DNA from: Amphirosellinia nigrospora
Taxonomy: Eukaryota; Ascomycota; Sordariomycetes; Xylariales; Xylariaceae
Direction: 5' to 3'
Assembly: GCA_004123355.1 (NCBI GenBank)
Contig: SCHM01000001.1
Coordinates: 186,001-250,000, forward strand
DNA: 64,000 nt
Numbering within the stretch: the stretch's first letter is position 1; every line of letters starts with the position of its first letter. Shown one piece after another: positions 49,852 through 61,732 of the stretch. Under the pieces are notes generated by a model that did not search any database, was not told the origin of the DNA, and saw only the letters and a program-made list of their open reading frames with translations. Both the position numbers and the translations under genes were made by a program.

Positions 49852-52800
49852 ACGCACTACAACAAGACAGGAACGAGTCTTTAGGCTATTTCCCGTAACC
49901 TTCAATACCATGGCTATAGCGCTTCAGTTCATAGCCTACCACCAGAGGATGGCCTTTCCTCGCCCGGGCCGGGACGAGGGAATGAAAGGGGAAAAGGAAA
50001 AGGGGGGATGGTTGTCCTTAACCGATGCCCATCACAGTATTTCAGAGAAGGGTTGGTTTACTTGTGGAGTTGGGGAGTCAGTGATTCTGTATACAACGGT
50101 GCATGGGGCGTTCTGGATGGATTCTATGGGTACGAGGTGTTCGCCGGCTTGGAGAAAAGGTTAGACACATAGACAAGTTTACAAGTATTTAATGTAATGG
50201 GGCATCTAACTTCTTCGTACTCACGTCCAAATACTATATATTATTATCAAAATTATCCGTCTTGAATACCAACGACTTGAGTTGTACAGTGACGATGGCG
50301 AAAGGCCGAGACTGAGACCCTTAGACCTGTATCTCCCGAAGCGGAAATACATGTACATATGATAGGTAGGCAGTCCGGGTCTGGTCTGGGGAAATCCCCC
50401 ACCCCCGGCCTCCTTTTGTGCTATGTACACTATACCTCTAGCTGAGCTGGCTTCCTAGGGTACCGCCCGGACGGCGCGTTAGGTTGGAGCGTGGGGGGTT
50501 TTCCCGGAACCATGAGCCTGCCTAGTTTAGTGTTGGCCAGAGCTGAGGATCCTATTTGATGACCAAACCAAGCATTGTCGCCGGTTGGTTTACTTGCCTC
50601 CAAGGCAACGAGGAAGGCCTTCGTTACCTTGGTTCAGATCCTGACTAAGCATTTTATCGAGATCAATCTATCTGCAGCAAGACATTACTTCTTGCTGTCT
50701 CCTGCAGAATTAAATGCATCGTCTGACTATACCAACGGTCAAACGAAACCATGGCCGATTATTCTATAGCTCCATCGTATGATATTATAACGGCCATGCG
50801 TCGTGCTATTTTCAGAGGGCCTAACCCCGCCGGTTTTCTGTTTTCTACTTTGCTCCGAGAGCCTCGCCCGCGATATCAAGGCTTCCGTCGGAACTAGTCG
50901 TGGCTGGCTCGGCGTTATTCTTGGGTACTATCATCAATGGTGCAGCAATAGTCATATGCTGTGCTCAGTATTCACAACGAACCAAAGGACGCCACTGTAC
51001 GATAACGACGGATAATTTTCGTTGGCAAGATGCGTCGATTACGATGACGGTAATTTCCCTCGACGCCAGCGGAATAATTGTTGACGAGTAGGAAGTCTTT
51101 TCAAAGATATCCTTCTTCGCGTTTGTCCAGTCAGATTGTAGGTGTCCCCGGGGACCAACGAAGCATCGGACTGCATTGAACTTGTTTGGACCATCAATCT
51201 CGTCACGATTGGAGCAATCTTAGTCAGATTTCCGATCACCTCGAAGCTCACTCACAATGGCATTTTGGGGTAATGCTATCGGCTGCGTCATCCCGTTTGT
51301 GCACCACGACTACCTACGCCTCTAGCGGTTCCAGCCAATGTGCAACGGGGTGCCAATCGAGGACATCGGAGAATTTGTCATTTACCAATTGATTATAGAG
51401 TGTCCAGCCCTATGGCTCTGCCGTAAGTTTGGATACGTCCAATGCTGCGGGACGGAATGCTCACTTCGACCCAAGAATACTTTGAAAGCTGTCAGCAAGC
51501 CAGCTAGCGCATTCGACAGACATCGTTGCTCGGCACAATGGCGCGAATATGACGTTACAATGGAGGGGGAGCGGGTAGGGTCTGGCTATGTGTTGGTCTA
51601 AAACCCCGTGCGTTCTTACTACTTGGATCGACGGCAGAAGAAAATAAAATGGACGTGACCCAGTCCCATCTCCTCGGTCCCGCACCCCGATGTTCGTTTT
51701 GGAGGCTCCGCCGCCCTCGGTCTGCTTCGTGTTCGCGCCATGGAGAGAGAGATGGGTGTAGTGTAGACCCTGCACGCCTAGTCGGCTTGGTGAGACTTAT
51801 GTTCAGGACCTATGTTGCGAAATGCCTGCCATACCGCATGATGCGCATGGTGTCTGCGGGCATCATCTCAGCTGATAGGATGTCAAGCCTCTGGGCGGCG
51901 CGGCTGAACACACGAAACCCACGGTAGTAGGAGGGAAGCAGATAACCATCTACCATTCGGCTTCTCGCCAGCTGTTGCCCGCGCAATGCGGTATGTTGCA
52001 TGCTGGCATCATGTGGTGGTGGTTGCGAAACAAAACGAGACGAGACGAGACAGAGCTGTAGGGCTGACTGACGTGCTGCTTGGGGTCGTGTACTCGGTAG
52101 GGGTCAATCTGACGGGCTGTGGAGAAAGTCCATCCAATACCCAATGCGGCGGCTGCGCCTGTTGGCGACGAATGGCGTCTCGTTCCAACACCGGCCGAGC
52201 TATCCGTTGATCTACCTACACTAAGATGCGTGAAACTTACATGGTTCTCGGGACTTTCAACTGACCACAGGGGAGTGGGCGACAAGGTAGTAGGGTGTTT
52301 TGCTCCTCACGCCGGGTCGATAGGCGCTAATGGTGAGGATTGGTCCCCTTCGTGTCGCCCATGCGCCTATCTATCTATAGGCAGAGAGAAACATGCCAGG
52401 TAAGATGGCAGTATTATGGAAGGACGATGGGATGGTAGCACCATAACGGTGAAATGTGCGACGCTGCAAGCGGCACATGTCAGAATGGAAATAATGGTCT
52501 GTAACATATCTACATACTCTCTCTCTCTCTCTCTCGATCGGCGCGATTCATTTGCGTAAAGCACATGTAAAACGTAAAGCATGCAAATCAAGATCCGTTT
52601 CATAAGTAAACAGTCCCTGCGAGTGCCCCAAGTATACGCGAATGTTGTTTAGGTCGGAGAGGCCCCGAAAAGCACTGCAGCCGAATTGGCACACATGCCA
52701 TATCATAGACTCAATGTGTATACTAGGTAGTGTCTATTTGTCTATATCTGGTGACATGTACGTCCTGGATTATACTAATGCACCGTTCGTTCCAAACCCA

Positions 52801-52858
52801 CCTCGTGCCGTGTACTTAGTAAAACGAAAACACCTGGAGATATCGCTCCCTCGACAGC
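49852..52858. other. intergenic region
   Basis: About 3 kb between the AflR-like gene (+) and the 3' end of the reductase (-). Open frames of up to 111 codons on both strands have no domain I recognise. A hydrophobic stretch at 50900-50980 (SALFLGTIINGAAIVICCAQ) looks protein-like but lacks a supporting context. There is a (CT)n tract at 52516-52534. Confidence 0.5.
52516..52534. repeat. (CT)n microsatellite
   Basis: About nine CT units in a row in the spacer downstream of the reductase. Confidence 0.85.
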
Positions 52859-53778
52859 TTATACTCCGCCGCCCGAGCATCGTATGACTTGTCCTAGAGG
52901 GAAGTCAGTAAGCTGATGCGCTCGTATCATCGTGTAGGAAAGGAAGCAGGGCGAAGGGACTGACCATTGATCCACTCGCCCTCCTCGCTGATCAGGCAGT
53001 AGACCGCCTTTCCAACGTCGGCCGGCTCACCGACGCGGTCGAGCGGGCACATCTTGCGCAGCCCTTCCTTGATGATTTCCACCGGCATGCCTTTGTATCC
53101 GCCGGGCACGTAATGCCAGCTATTCTCGTCGAACATGTCGGTCTGGATGCCGCCTGGGGCGATGGCATTGCAGGTGATGCGCTTGCGGCCGCAGTCGACG
53201 GCAAAGGCACGCGTAAACCCTTCGACGGCGGCCTTGGAGCCGGCGTAGAGCGCGTGGTTGGGGATACCCGCCATCTGGGCCGCGATGGACGAGGTCAGTA
53301 TGATGCGGCCGCCCTCCCTGCAGTGCGTGAGCGCTTGCTGCGCCACGAAGAACTGGCCGCGGCAGTTGAGGTTGAATACCTGGTCGAACAGCTCCGGGGT
53401 CACCTCGGTCTCCTCGCACCACACCTCCATGCCCGAGTTGGACACGACGTAGTCGATGTGGTCGAAATGGGCCAGGGCATTGTCGAAGAGACCGACCACC
53501 TCGGCCGGCCTCGAGATGTCGGCTTGCAAGGCCACCGACTTGGAGCCGAGCTTCGCAAGTTCGGCGACGACGGCCTCGGCCGACTTGGCGCTGCGGCCAT
53601 AGTTGACCACGATGGAGGCGCCGCGCTTGCCCAGCTCCAGAGCGATACCTCGCCCGATGCCCCGGCCAGCACCTGTGACCAGGGCTACCTTGCCGGCCAA
53701 TGGCTTGACCTGATTGCTCATGGGCGGGAACGGCGCAGGGTTCGCCTGCGACTGCTCCTCGGTGGCTGAGGGAGACAT
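52859..53778 (-). CDS. Tetrahydroxynaphthalene reductase-type SDR (4HNR)
   Basis: NADPH-dependent short-chain dehydrogenase of about 283 residues that in the DHN-melanin pathway reduces 1,3,6,8-tetrahydroxynaphthalene to scytalone. The Rossmann motif [10 protein letters not shown] is near the N-terminus, SNSGMEVW replaces the usual NAG-type motif, and the catalytic Ser (ILTSSIA), Tyr (53245-53247) and Lys (53233-53235) are in [25 protein letters not shown] and EGEWINGQ are characteristic of 4HN reductase rather than the 3HN reductase. A 71-bp intron (52894-52964) separates a last short exon ending CSGGGV. The start is uncertain: 53778 is chosen, but ATGs at 53847 and 53721 are in frame. Unlike its neighbours this gene shows no frameshift at all. 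It points away from the regulator at 48.6 kb and toward the same intergenic region. Confidence 0.9.
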
Positions 53779-56700
53779 CGTGACAGGGGATGGGGCAACA
53801 ACTGGGGCAACAACTGGGGCCAGACGAGTGTGCTCGACTATATGCAACGCCCTATACTACTGGGGTGGCAGGCAGTGGGAGGAAAGGTCCAGGGAGAACA
53901 AGCCCGAAGCGACTTACAAGCTCCTTTCCCTCTTATACCGGACTGATCACCCACCTGAAGGGAGGAATCCCCGCACGGAGGACTCAGCTTGGGGAAGTTC
54001 GGGGGCGGTGTGCGACAGTTGTTGAGCGAGATATCTCGAGAGGCGTAACCGCAACGCCTCCCCTCGGTGGAAAACTTGCTGTCTCGGGCTAGTGACAAGA
54101 ATCTCTTAACGCCTACCTAGCCTAGAGTCTCCAAACCATAAGACATTGTCTGACCCCATCGGACCTCCGTTTGAGACTTCCCCAACCGGAGGGACCCTTT
54201 AAGGTTCACCTATGTTGGGGGACGATTATCGTAAATATCATGGATGTTGGTATCGCAATGAAGGTTTGAATAGTGCATGGCTTTGCATAACTTGACTCCC
54301 ATCTCGTTAGTACCAGGTCTACCTACCTAAGGTATCCGTATATATATACTAGGTATATATATACTAGGTATATATATATATATATATGTAGGTAAAGACT
54401 CGACCCCTGTTTTATTGAGGCGGCTACGTATGCCGAATCGCCAGCTCTTGTCCACCTACATGAGCTTTAACGTTTTAAGGCACCACCATCCTTGGTAGAT
54501 GGATCCCACTTGTCTGCGCGCCCATCTAGCTGGACCGGCCGGCCGGCGACTGGATGGTACGTAGCATCGAGTTGCATCATCTACGCTGCTTATCGATTCC
54601 TAACAGCGTCTTAGGCATTGCTAAAGTATTCGCGCCCAGAATTTTCTAACATTCTTACATTTCTATATATAGTGACTTGCAAAAGCCCGACACTCACGTC
54701 TTGTCCGTTTGGATGACCGTCTTGTGAGAACCCACGACCTTTATCTATCGGCGGAACTTTTACTGCTATCCGCTATCGACAAACATCCACTTCGGCCTCC
54801 AATGTTTAATTAACGATACGGGAAGTTCCGTCACTCACCACATTACATATAGCTTGAGGGGTGGATGCCACAAAATGTGGGTGTGGGTTGATCGAAACCC
54901 CCTAACCCATGAATCCCACGAATGCTGCCGGTAAGGCAAGTAATAACCCCCCCTCCCCCCCTCCCCTGCATTTGCCTGGCCATGCATAGGTATCCTTGCG
55001 TTGCGTTGTGTCTCGCAAGGGTCCCCTTACCCCAACTAACCTGCCTACCCCCGAAGTCTGATCACGATAATACCAGGGTCAGCTGTGAGCACCAGAGTAA
55101 CACTAAGGTGTTCTCGCTGTAATTCGGGGACTAGCCATCGAGTTCCCGAGGGAATTGATGAATAAGTCGTCACTCGCCGCATAATCTTACTGACAAAGCC
55201 GGCAGGGTTGTTTGCTTCGCAACAAGGATAGGGACTTAACATGTCCGGCCAATGCCCCTCGGTGCATTGCTTGCGTACCAGGTTTTGGTCGGTTGGGGGC
55301 ACCTTGACAGACCGGGTCGAAGATAGGGGTGGCATGTTCGTAAATAGGATGGCAGCAAACGAATAATATGCCGGGGCAAGTTAGAAAGAAAAGTCCTGGT
55401 AGGATTCCCTGCCTGCCCGATTGCTAATCGGAAAACCTCATACAACTACCTACCTACACTACTTAAGGCTGCAGGGATGACGCTATAGTCAACTCGTTTA
55501 CCAAGTACAAGCCGTGTCAGGCAGGGTAGTGGATGCTTCCGTCTCGCCACTCCCAAGCTTATCCTGTTAACATGCCATGTTAACTCGTTGGCCGGGAGAA
55601 TTAAAAGCTCTGTTCGTCTGAACTCAAACTCGAATCGGCACAAACGACCTATGACAACCCTGCCCGTACTCCCCCCACCAGGGATTCTTGCGACGACGGA
55701 ATCTGCGTGTCCTGCAACGCGTCTGGCCACCGATCGGCTTAATTTATCGTGCTACGCCACAACTAGTTGTGGGGGAGAAGAGTGCCGGCCTTCTGAGCCG
55801 ATGGAGATAGGTTTCGAGTGTCACAGCAGATCCGGGAAGCTCCTGTAGACGGAGCAGCTGTTGCTCTTGAGCGTCGAGGGCCAGATCCCGTGGGATCCTC
55901 CGGTAGGTCCCATCTTGGGCGCGCTGCATGCCCGAGGTCTCCTGCAAGGCTAATTTCAGAATTTGTTGGCTAAGACGAGCTTCATATTAGAGGTGCTGGG
56001 ACTCCATTTCGTACGGTGCAAACTAAATTCCGTGCGTGCTTGCGTGCGTGTGGCGAGTTGACAGAAAACCTTAATTCAATCCCACCACCGATATGCCTTC
56101 AATCGTCCTCATGTCAAGAAGACGATGGCGTGATAGAATAGACAATCTACGTGAAGTGTGCCTTCTAGGCAGTGTACATAGTAACCTATACTTTGGTTTA
56201 GGTTGTTGCTAGACAACATGGACCTTACGTATCCTTATTTGTATGCTTAATACCTAAGTAGCTAGGTAGTCAAGAGCGGGAAGCAGTTGGCCCCTGCTTT
56301 ACCATGTTCCAATGAAACGACACGCCTCACGCCGCCTGTTTCTGGCCCGTTCACTCCGAAAATATATACCCATACTGTCGTTAGCACCGTCATATAATAG
56401 AATGTAAGTGAGCATCATGAACCTAAGTTCCTCTGCATATCCTGTGGATGTCGGGAGAAACCCACCGCTCGAGCTGCCTCTCTTTCGCCCCGATCATGGA
56501 GATGGCGTAAGACGGGACAACGAAACAATACACATAAATGATCTTCACAGCGGCTGTATGTACAGTAGCCCCGATTCCTTCTTCAACATCGATATTCACT
56601 CAGTACCATCTCGAAGTCCGAACACGGCGAAATGAAATCGCCAAATATAAAACGCTTCTGTCGTGAAATAGAGGATTATCAGGGCAATTAATAATCTTCA

Positions 56701-56926
56701 TCGTTTCCTCGTAGTGTCTTGCGTGATCCTAGGTCCTAACACCTTGTGATCTCATCACCTGCTTCAAATACGCAAAAAACAGAATCGGTGCCTCTCCTGT
56801 ATCTTCGCCTCCTTCGCCGTGGTCTATCGAGTTGCTCATATCTATAAAGTCCCTGCGACGTACCCGCCTGGGCCTGCCCCACAAACAAAAATCGAAGTCT
56901 TTCTGAATATTTACATTGATGTACAG
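53779..56926. other. intergenic region
   Basis: About 3.1 kb between the reductase start and the 3' end of the C2H2/Zn2Cys6 factor (both on minus). It contains an AT-rich near-palindrome (54338-54388), a C-rich run (54947-54966) and no coding sequence I recognise. The first kilobase is the presumed reductase promoter. Confidence 0.5.
54338..54388. repeat. TA-rich near-palindromic repeat
   Basis: Two copies of TATATATACTAGG flow into a longer TA run and end in TGTAGG. The strand-symmetric TA runs could fold back on themselves. Confidence 0.8.
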
Positions 56927-59900
56927 CTAGTTGATCGGAGGAGTTGAATACCATGTAGCATGCAACTCGACAAGTTTGTGCTTGATACCATCGCCAAAGC
57001 GCGTGCTGACGCCTTCACTGAGTATCTCCATGGCGTGCGTGAGGACATCCGCTGGTTCAGCAAGGCTTAGAGTGGAGCCATCTGGCCCTGACAGAACGGG
57101 CACGCTATTTTCCTTCCACAAGCAACTAAAAATGCGCTCGTTCAGGAGGGCTGAATGGTCGATGACTACGGGCGATCCCGTCGCTGCGTTCTCATCTAAG
57201 CTCGCATTTTGATCTTCTGAGATGGCGTTGCTTCGAAGATTGCTGAGTGTCCAGAGGATCAACATGACGCGATAGACGGCAACGCTCCACCACACTGGCC
57301 GCTGGTCAGCAGGCATGGCTCGCACTATGCGTAGCACCTGTCCGCAGTGGTAGACGGCGTCTAAAGGGAAGAGGATAAGTTGACCGATGCCTGGTTCACA
57401 TCGCGCGTATTGTTCGATCGCGAGGAAATGAACCGCATCATTGAGAGAGATAAGATGAGACAGAATTAAATTTGTCCGGGTGACTAGGCAGTCCGGGTCG
57501 CGGTTGCAGTGAATATAACATATGTCACGCCACCTTTCAAGTAGGGTTTTTTTTCTCGAGAGAATCGGGATACGGGTTTCATTCATGGACGTGTCGGAGA
57601 AATGGAGCTTCATCATTCGTGACTGCCACAAGTATGAATGTATGGGATGCAGGAGCAGCCTCATCCGATAAGGGGTGAGGCCAGCCGGTTGATCGGCGCT
57701 TAATCTATCGTGAAGGAAGTCCTGGAACAGATCATAGAGAGGGCGTCAATGATGACGGGTTGTGGATGGTTGACATGGCAATTATCCAGTAGTCACCATT
57801 CGGCGACGTCCACCATTCCTCGGGTCCGGGCAGGGGTGCGCGGAGCTCGTCGAGAGATAATAAGGGTGCAACGTCATGGAATAGGCTAAGCTCCTGGTCT
57901 ACCATGACCCAGTTATATACTAGTCTACAGCTATTTAGCAACGCGGCCATGGGGGTGTAGATGACGACCAATAACGCATACCTGTTCATCATTTCTCGGT
58001 CTAGCCAAGAGCGCCACGAGTCCTCGCCAATGGCTGTGCTGTTTGGTAACAAAGCCATGGGGGACTCGGGAGGTTTCTTAAACATCCCGGCATGCTGTAG
58101 CATCTATATTGATTACTGAGGTCAATAACATAGCCATGATTGGCCCGAAGACGAAGAGGACTTACTGCAAGGTACATTCCTCTCTGGCCCATTGCGATAT
58201 CCATAAGCCACTTATCGCCGCTCCAGGCTCCCAACAACGTGAAGATCAGAGCACACCGATGCACCGTTGAGTCTGCGCACATGTCGACATTCTTCTCAAC
58301 CGTGTCAAATAATGATATCCTACAAGTCTCGATGAGACCCGTGGAGAGCGCGCGCGCTTCTTCTATCGGGACACCGGAAGCGCCCTGGGCAATCATGAAC
58401 AAGACTAACAAAGTAGCGGTTTGATTTCTCTTGATTATATCGTTGGGATCAAGGCGACTGTTCGACACGAGCGAGTAGTAGAAGCCGAGGCTGCGGACAT
58501 AATTCCGCAGGAAGTAGTCCAGATTACCGGACGAGGGGAGGACGAGGACCCCAAGCAGCCCGGGATTTCCATTCTGCTGCCCACCATTGTAAACATGACT
58601 GTTATTGTGGATTTCAAGGGCTTTGTGCAAGAAGCTTTGGGCAATGGCAAGAATCTGGTCGCGAGTCTCCGACCGTATGGGCGTCACTGATGCTAAATCG
58701 TTATTATCCCACTTAGCCATCGACAACCCTGCCAAAGAACTATATGCGCTCTCATGGTTCAAATTTAGTCTCAAATGATTCAAATGAAGAAATGCAGTTC
58801 GTGGACAATCACCCGAGTATACCAGGGAATTGCATCGGGCAAGTGGCCATGCTGGCTCGGCCGCGATCATGGCCCGAAGCGCCGGCGACTGACCATCTGG
58901 TGGAATATCTAGTTGAATATTTGGTTGCTTATCTGGCTCCATCTCACCAACAGCAACTTCTAACATGTTCGGAGACATGATACTATTTCTTCTCGTATCT
59001 GCGGATAGAGTTGGTGAAATAAGCTCCTCGGGAGGGCTCAACATATACGTCAGACTCTGGACATGATCTTGTGGCGTTTGCATGTTAGTAGCCAAGTTGC
59101 TATACTCCCATTCCCATATACTCATGTCTTGCGATAAGAAGGCAGCATTATATGGCAACGCATCCTGAATACCACCCATAAGGGCTTCTTGTGTACAGAT
59201 ATCCTCAAGGCCGGAGTGTAGGTTGGTTGACGGACTTTTCATAGGAAGGCCGTCATGCTGCGATATCCTAGGATCAATAGTTATAGGTGCCTCATCTGGC
59301 GACATGGTAACCCCGAGCCGGATATCGGATTGAGTGGCCTGGACACGATAGACCTTATCTCATGTATTGCCGTCGTACCATCCTGTTTCGCCTCTGGTAG
59401 GGGAGCTAGCATGGACGCCTCTAGCTGTTTATGATGGGCGGCTGCTATTCCAGCCCGGGCGGCTGCTTTCGGCGCACGTCTAGCGTAACGAAGTTCACAC
59501 GGAAGACTCTTGTCAAGACACCTTGTACACTTCGGCAGCCTTTTATCGCATCCGGTTTTTGCTTGCGCACACGATCGGCAGGCGATCTGAGTCCTTCCAT
59601 TGAGGGTATTAGCGCTTCCAGGAGTACGCTGCATATCGTCCTTCTCAATGTGGTATGTGGAGAGGTGTCTAGAGAGAAGATCCCTATGGCGACAACAACG
59701 TCAGGAGAACTCTTGCACGAAGCCCATGAAAACATATGTGACCAATACCTTCGAGAAAAACCGAGAGAACAATGTGGGCAGAGATGCGGTTTCACGTTTG
59801 TGTCTGGGGAGCGGTGGTCAGTAAGCTGGACAGGGTATCAATCTTGATTGAAAGACCACGGACGACTTGGTAGATGCCTTTCTAGATGTTCCTTTCGCGT

Positions 59901-59933
59901 AAAACTCTTCCCGCAATATGCGCAGTATACCAT
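56927..59933 (-). CDS. Transcription factor with two C2H2 fingers and a Zn2Cys6 cluster (Cmr1/Pig1-like architecture)
   Basis: Nuclear regulator of about 930 residues with three DNA-binding modules at the extreme N-terminus. Finger 1 starts MVYCAYCGKSFTRKEHLERH and finger 2 is CPHCSLGFSR plus RDLLSRHLSTYH; both have CX2CX12H spacing. About 20 residues later comes a CX2CX6CX6CX2CX6C cluster starting CRSCAQAKTGC. The fingers are joined by HTNVKP, the canonical C2H2 linker form. Introns at 59804-59863 and 59694-59748 fall inside the finger region (inside finger 1 and inside finger 2); another is at 58104-58165. The middle and C-terminal parts look like the fungal_trans helical region. ATG 59933 follows an in-frame stop, so it is the first possible start. 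Frameshifts are near 59305 and 57740. The same mixed architecture is known for the melanin regulators Cmr1 and Pig1, and for unrelated factors, so linkage to melanin is inference. Confidence 0.85.
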
Positions 59934-60809
59934 GTTGTCTTCGATTGGCTCTCATGCGCAGAGAGGCAGTTAACAAAAGGTTAGTAGGAAAATCGTAGGC
60001 AGAATTTGGATCAAGATCTAAGTAGAGAGTCATATGGAGTGGCGGGAGACGGGTTGACTTTAAGACGAGTTCTAAATATGATGGATGCCGTGAGGGTGCA
60101 TACGATGGCGCACGGTAGGGTGGTGCAATAGCCTCGCCCACGTCAATCTACTGTAGGGCAAGAGCTCGAGTGCTGGCTCTATTGTCTGGAGAAATGTCTA
60201 TCTTAGGCACGGCAGCTTAGGCGAGAAAGTGGTATTGGCTACATGTAAGTCTGGGATGCAGCTTGAAGGTCCAGCCGCCGCTGCCAAGGTAGAACAGGAT
60301 CCCTGAGTCCTCCCGATATGTTCACTCGCAGAACCGGTAGTATGCAATTGAAGGGGGGGGGGGCTATATCATAAGCGAGAAAGTTTCACGACCTAAGATT
60401 GTCCTGTTCAGTATAGTATTGATGAGATCTACTACATGATAGGAACCTACACTCTCTGTGAGTGGTCCTAAGGGACACACCGCACCCCGTACCTACTTAC
60501 AAGGTCTACACATGGGCAAGTTCATTTAAGCCCGGAGTTGGTAAGACTCATGTCGATGTGCCTGTAGTGCCACCAACTGTGAACTGGTAGCTCCGGGAGT
60601 CAAGGTAAGAGCAAGCACGAGAAGGGATGGAGTACGATGACGGTCCTATAGGTAAGCCGCTAATAACACCAGGCAGATTATAGTCATGGACTTGAGACTG
60701 TGTTGATGAACGAAGGTAGATCTGCGGTTTGATGTCAGCGAGCGAGTCTGTAACGGCGCTAACACTGGGCAACATGGAAGACAGGTACCGGATCTCCCGC
60801 ATGAGCTCG

Positions 60810-60855
60810 CATCTCCCATCTCCCATCTCCCATCTCTCATCTCTCATCTCTCGTC
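60810..60855. repeat. 7-bp tandem repeat (CATCTCC/CATCTCT)
   Basis: About six tandem units of CATCTCC and CATCTCT. Confidence 0.9.
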
Positions 60856-61027
60856 TTTCAGGTCCCAGTTCCAAGGTCCGAGGGATCTCGGTAGGCAGGT
60901 AGATAGGTAGCCAGCCACCTAGACGAGAGGGACTTTGTGCGAGCCGCAAGGGTTTTCTTGCTCTACCGAGACGTGCATCGATCTGCAAGGTTATGCCGAA
61001 CGCATATATACACTCATCGGTACATAT

Positions 61028-61072
61028 ATACTTACTTAGTTACTTAGTTAGTTACTTACTTACTTACCTACC
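61028..61072. repeat. TTAC/TTAG tetranucleotide array
   Basis: Roughly eleven 4-bp units of TTAC, TTAG and TTACC, in an imperfect array. Confidence 0.85.
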
Positions 61073-61705
61073 GATCTACGCGCACACGCGGGTGCGACTA
61101 GATACTGTAGTGTAAGCTCTTCAGCTCGAGACAGCTTAAGTAGGAGAACAAGCTTCGTTGCCAAGATGAAATGAAATGGAAAGATGAGATAGCGAGATAG
61201 ATGCCAGCCGCTCACACCTGTTGCTCCCCGCTCCCCCGCTCCCGCCCCCGGCCCCAGCTCCCCACTCCCTGCTCAAGACAGGGCTACTGGACAGGGTACC
61301 TATAGAGCACCTACTTCCCTACTTCTAGAACGACGCTGCCGCATCGGAACTCTTCTAGATAAGCCCAAAGGCAGAATGGAGAATAGAGAATAGAGAATGA
61401 AGAATTGTCAAGCCACTCTCAGTGCTTGATTACTTGATTAGAGAATTACGGATCAAGTGCACCCACCAGCTATGGTAGCTGTAAGATGCGAAGGCGAGAC
61501 GTGACGTGGCCGTCTTACCTTACGCACCCCGAGCGCTATTCTGGGTTGCGTCCTAACACGGAACCTGTTGCCTGCATATTTTTAGACGGCACCAACATCT
61601 TGATGGCATGGAAGCTTTGGAATCTTGGGACCATGGTATGCTGCATTTATGGCGCCACACAGCTGGAGGTTGAGGGGAGCTCCAGACCGGGAAAGGAGTC
61701 TGCGT

Positions 61706-61732
61706 GTTGTTCGTGTTGTTCGTGTTGTTTGG
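61706..61732. repeat. 9-bp tandem repeat (TGTTGTTCG x3)
   Basis: Three direct copies of TGTTGTTCG, the last with one change. Confidence 0.85.

Noticed and set aside
50803-51091. Hydrophobic open frame in the regulator-reductase spacer
   Set aside because: One membrane-like stretch only, no start context or homologous block on either side.
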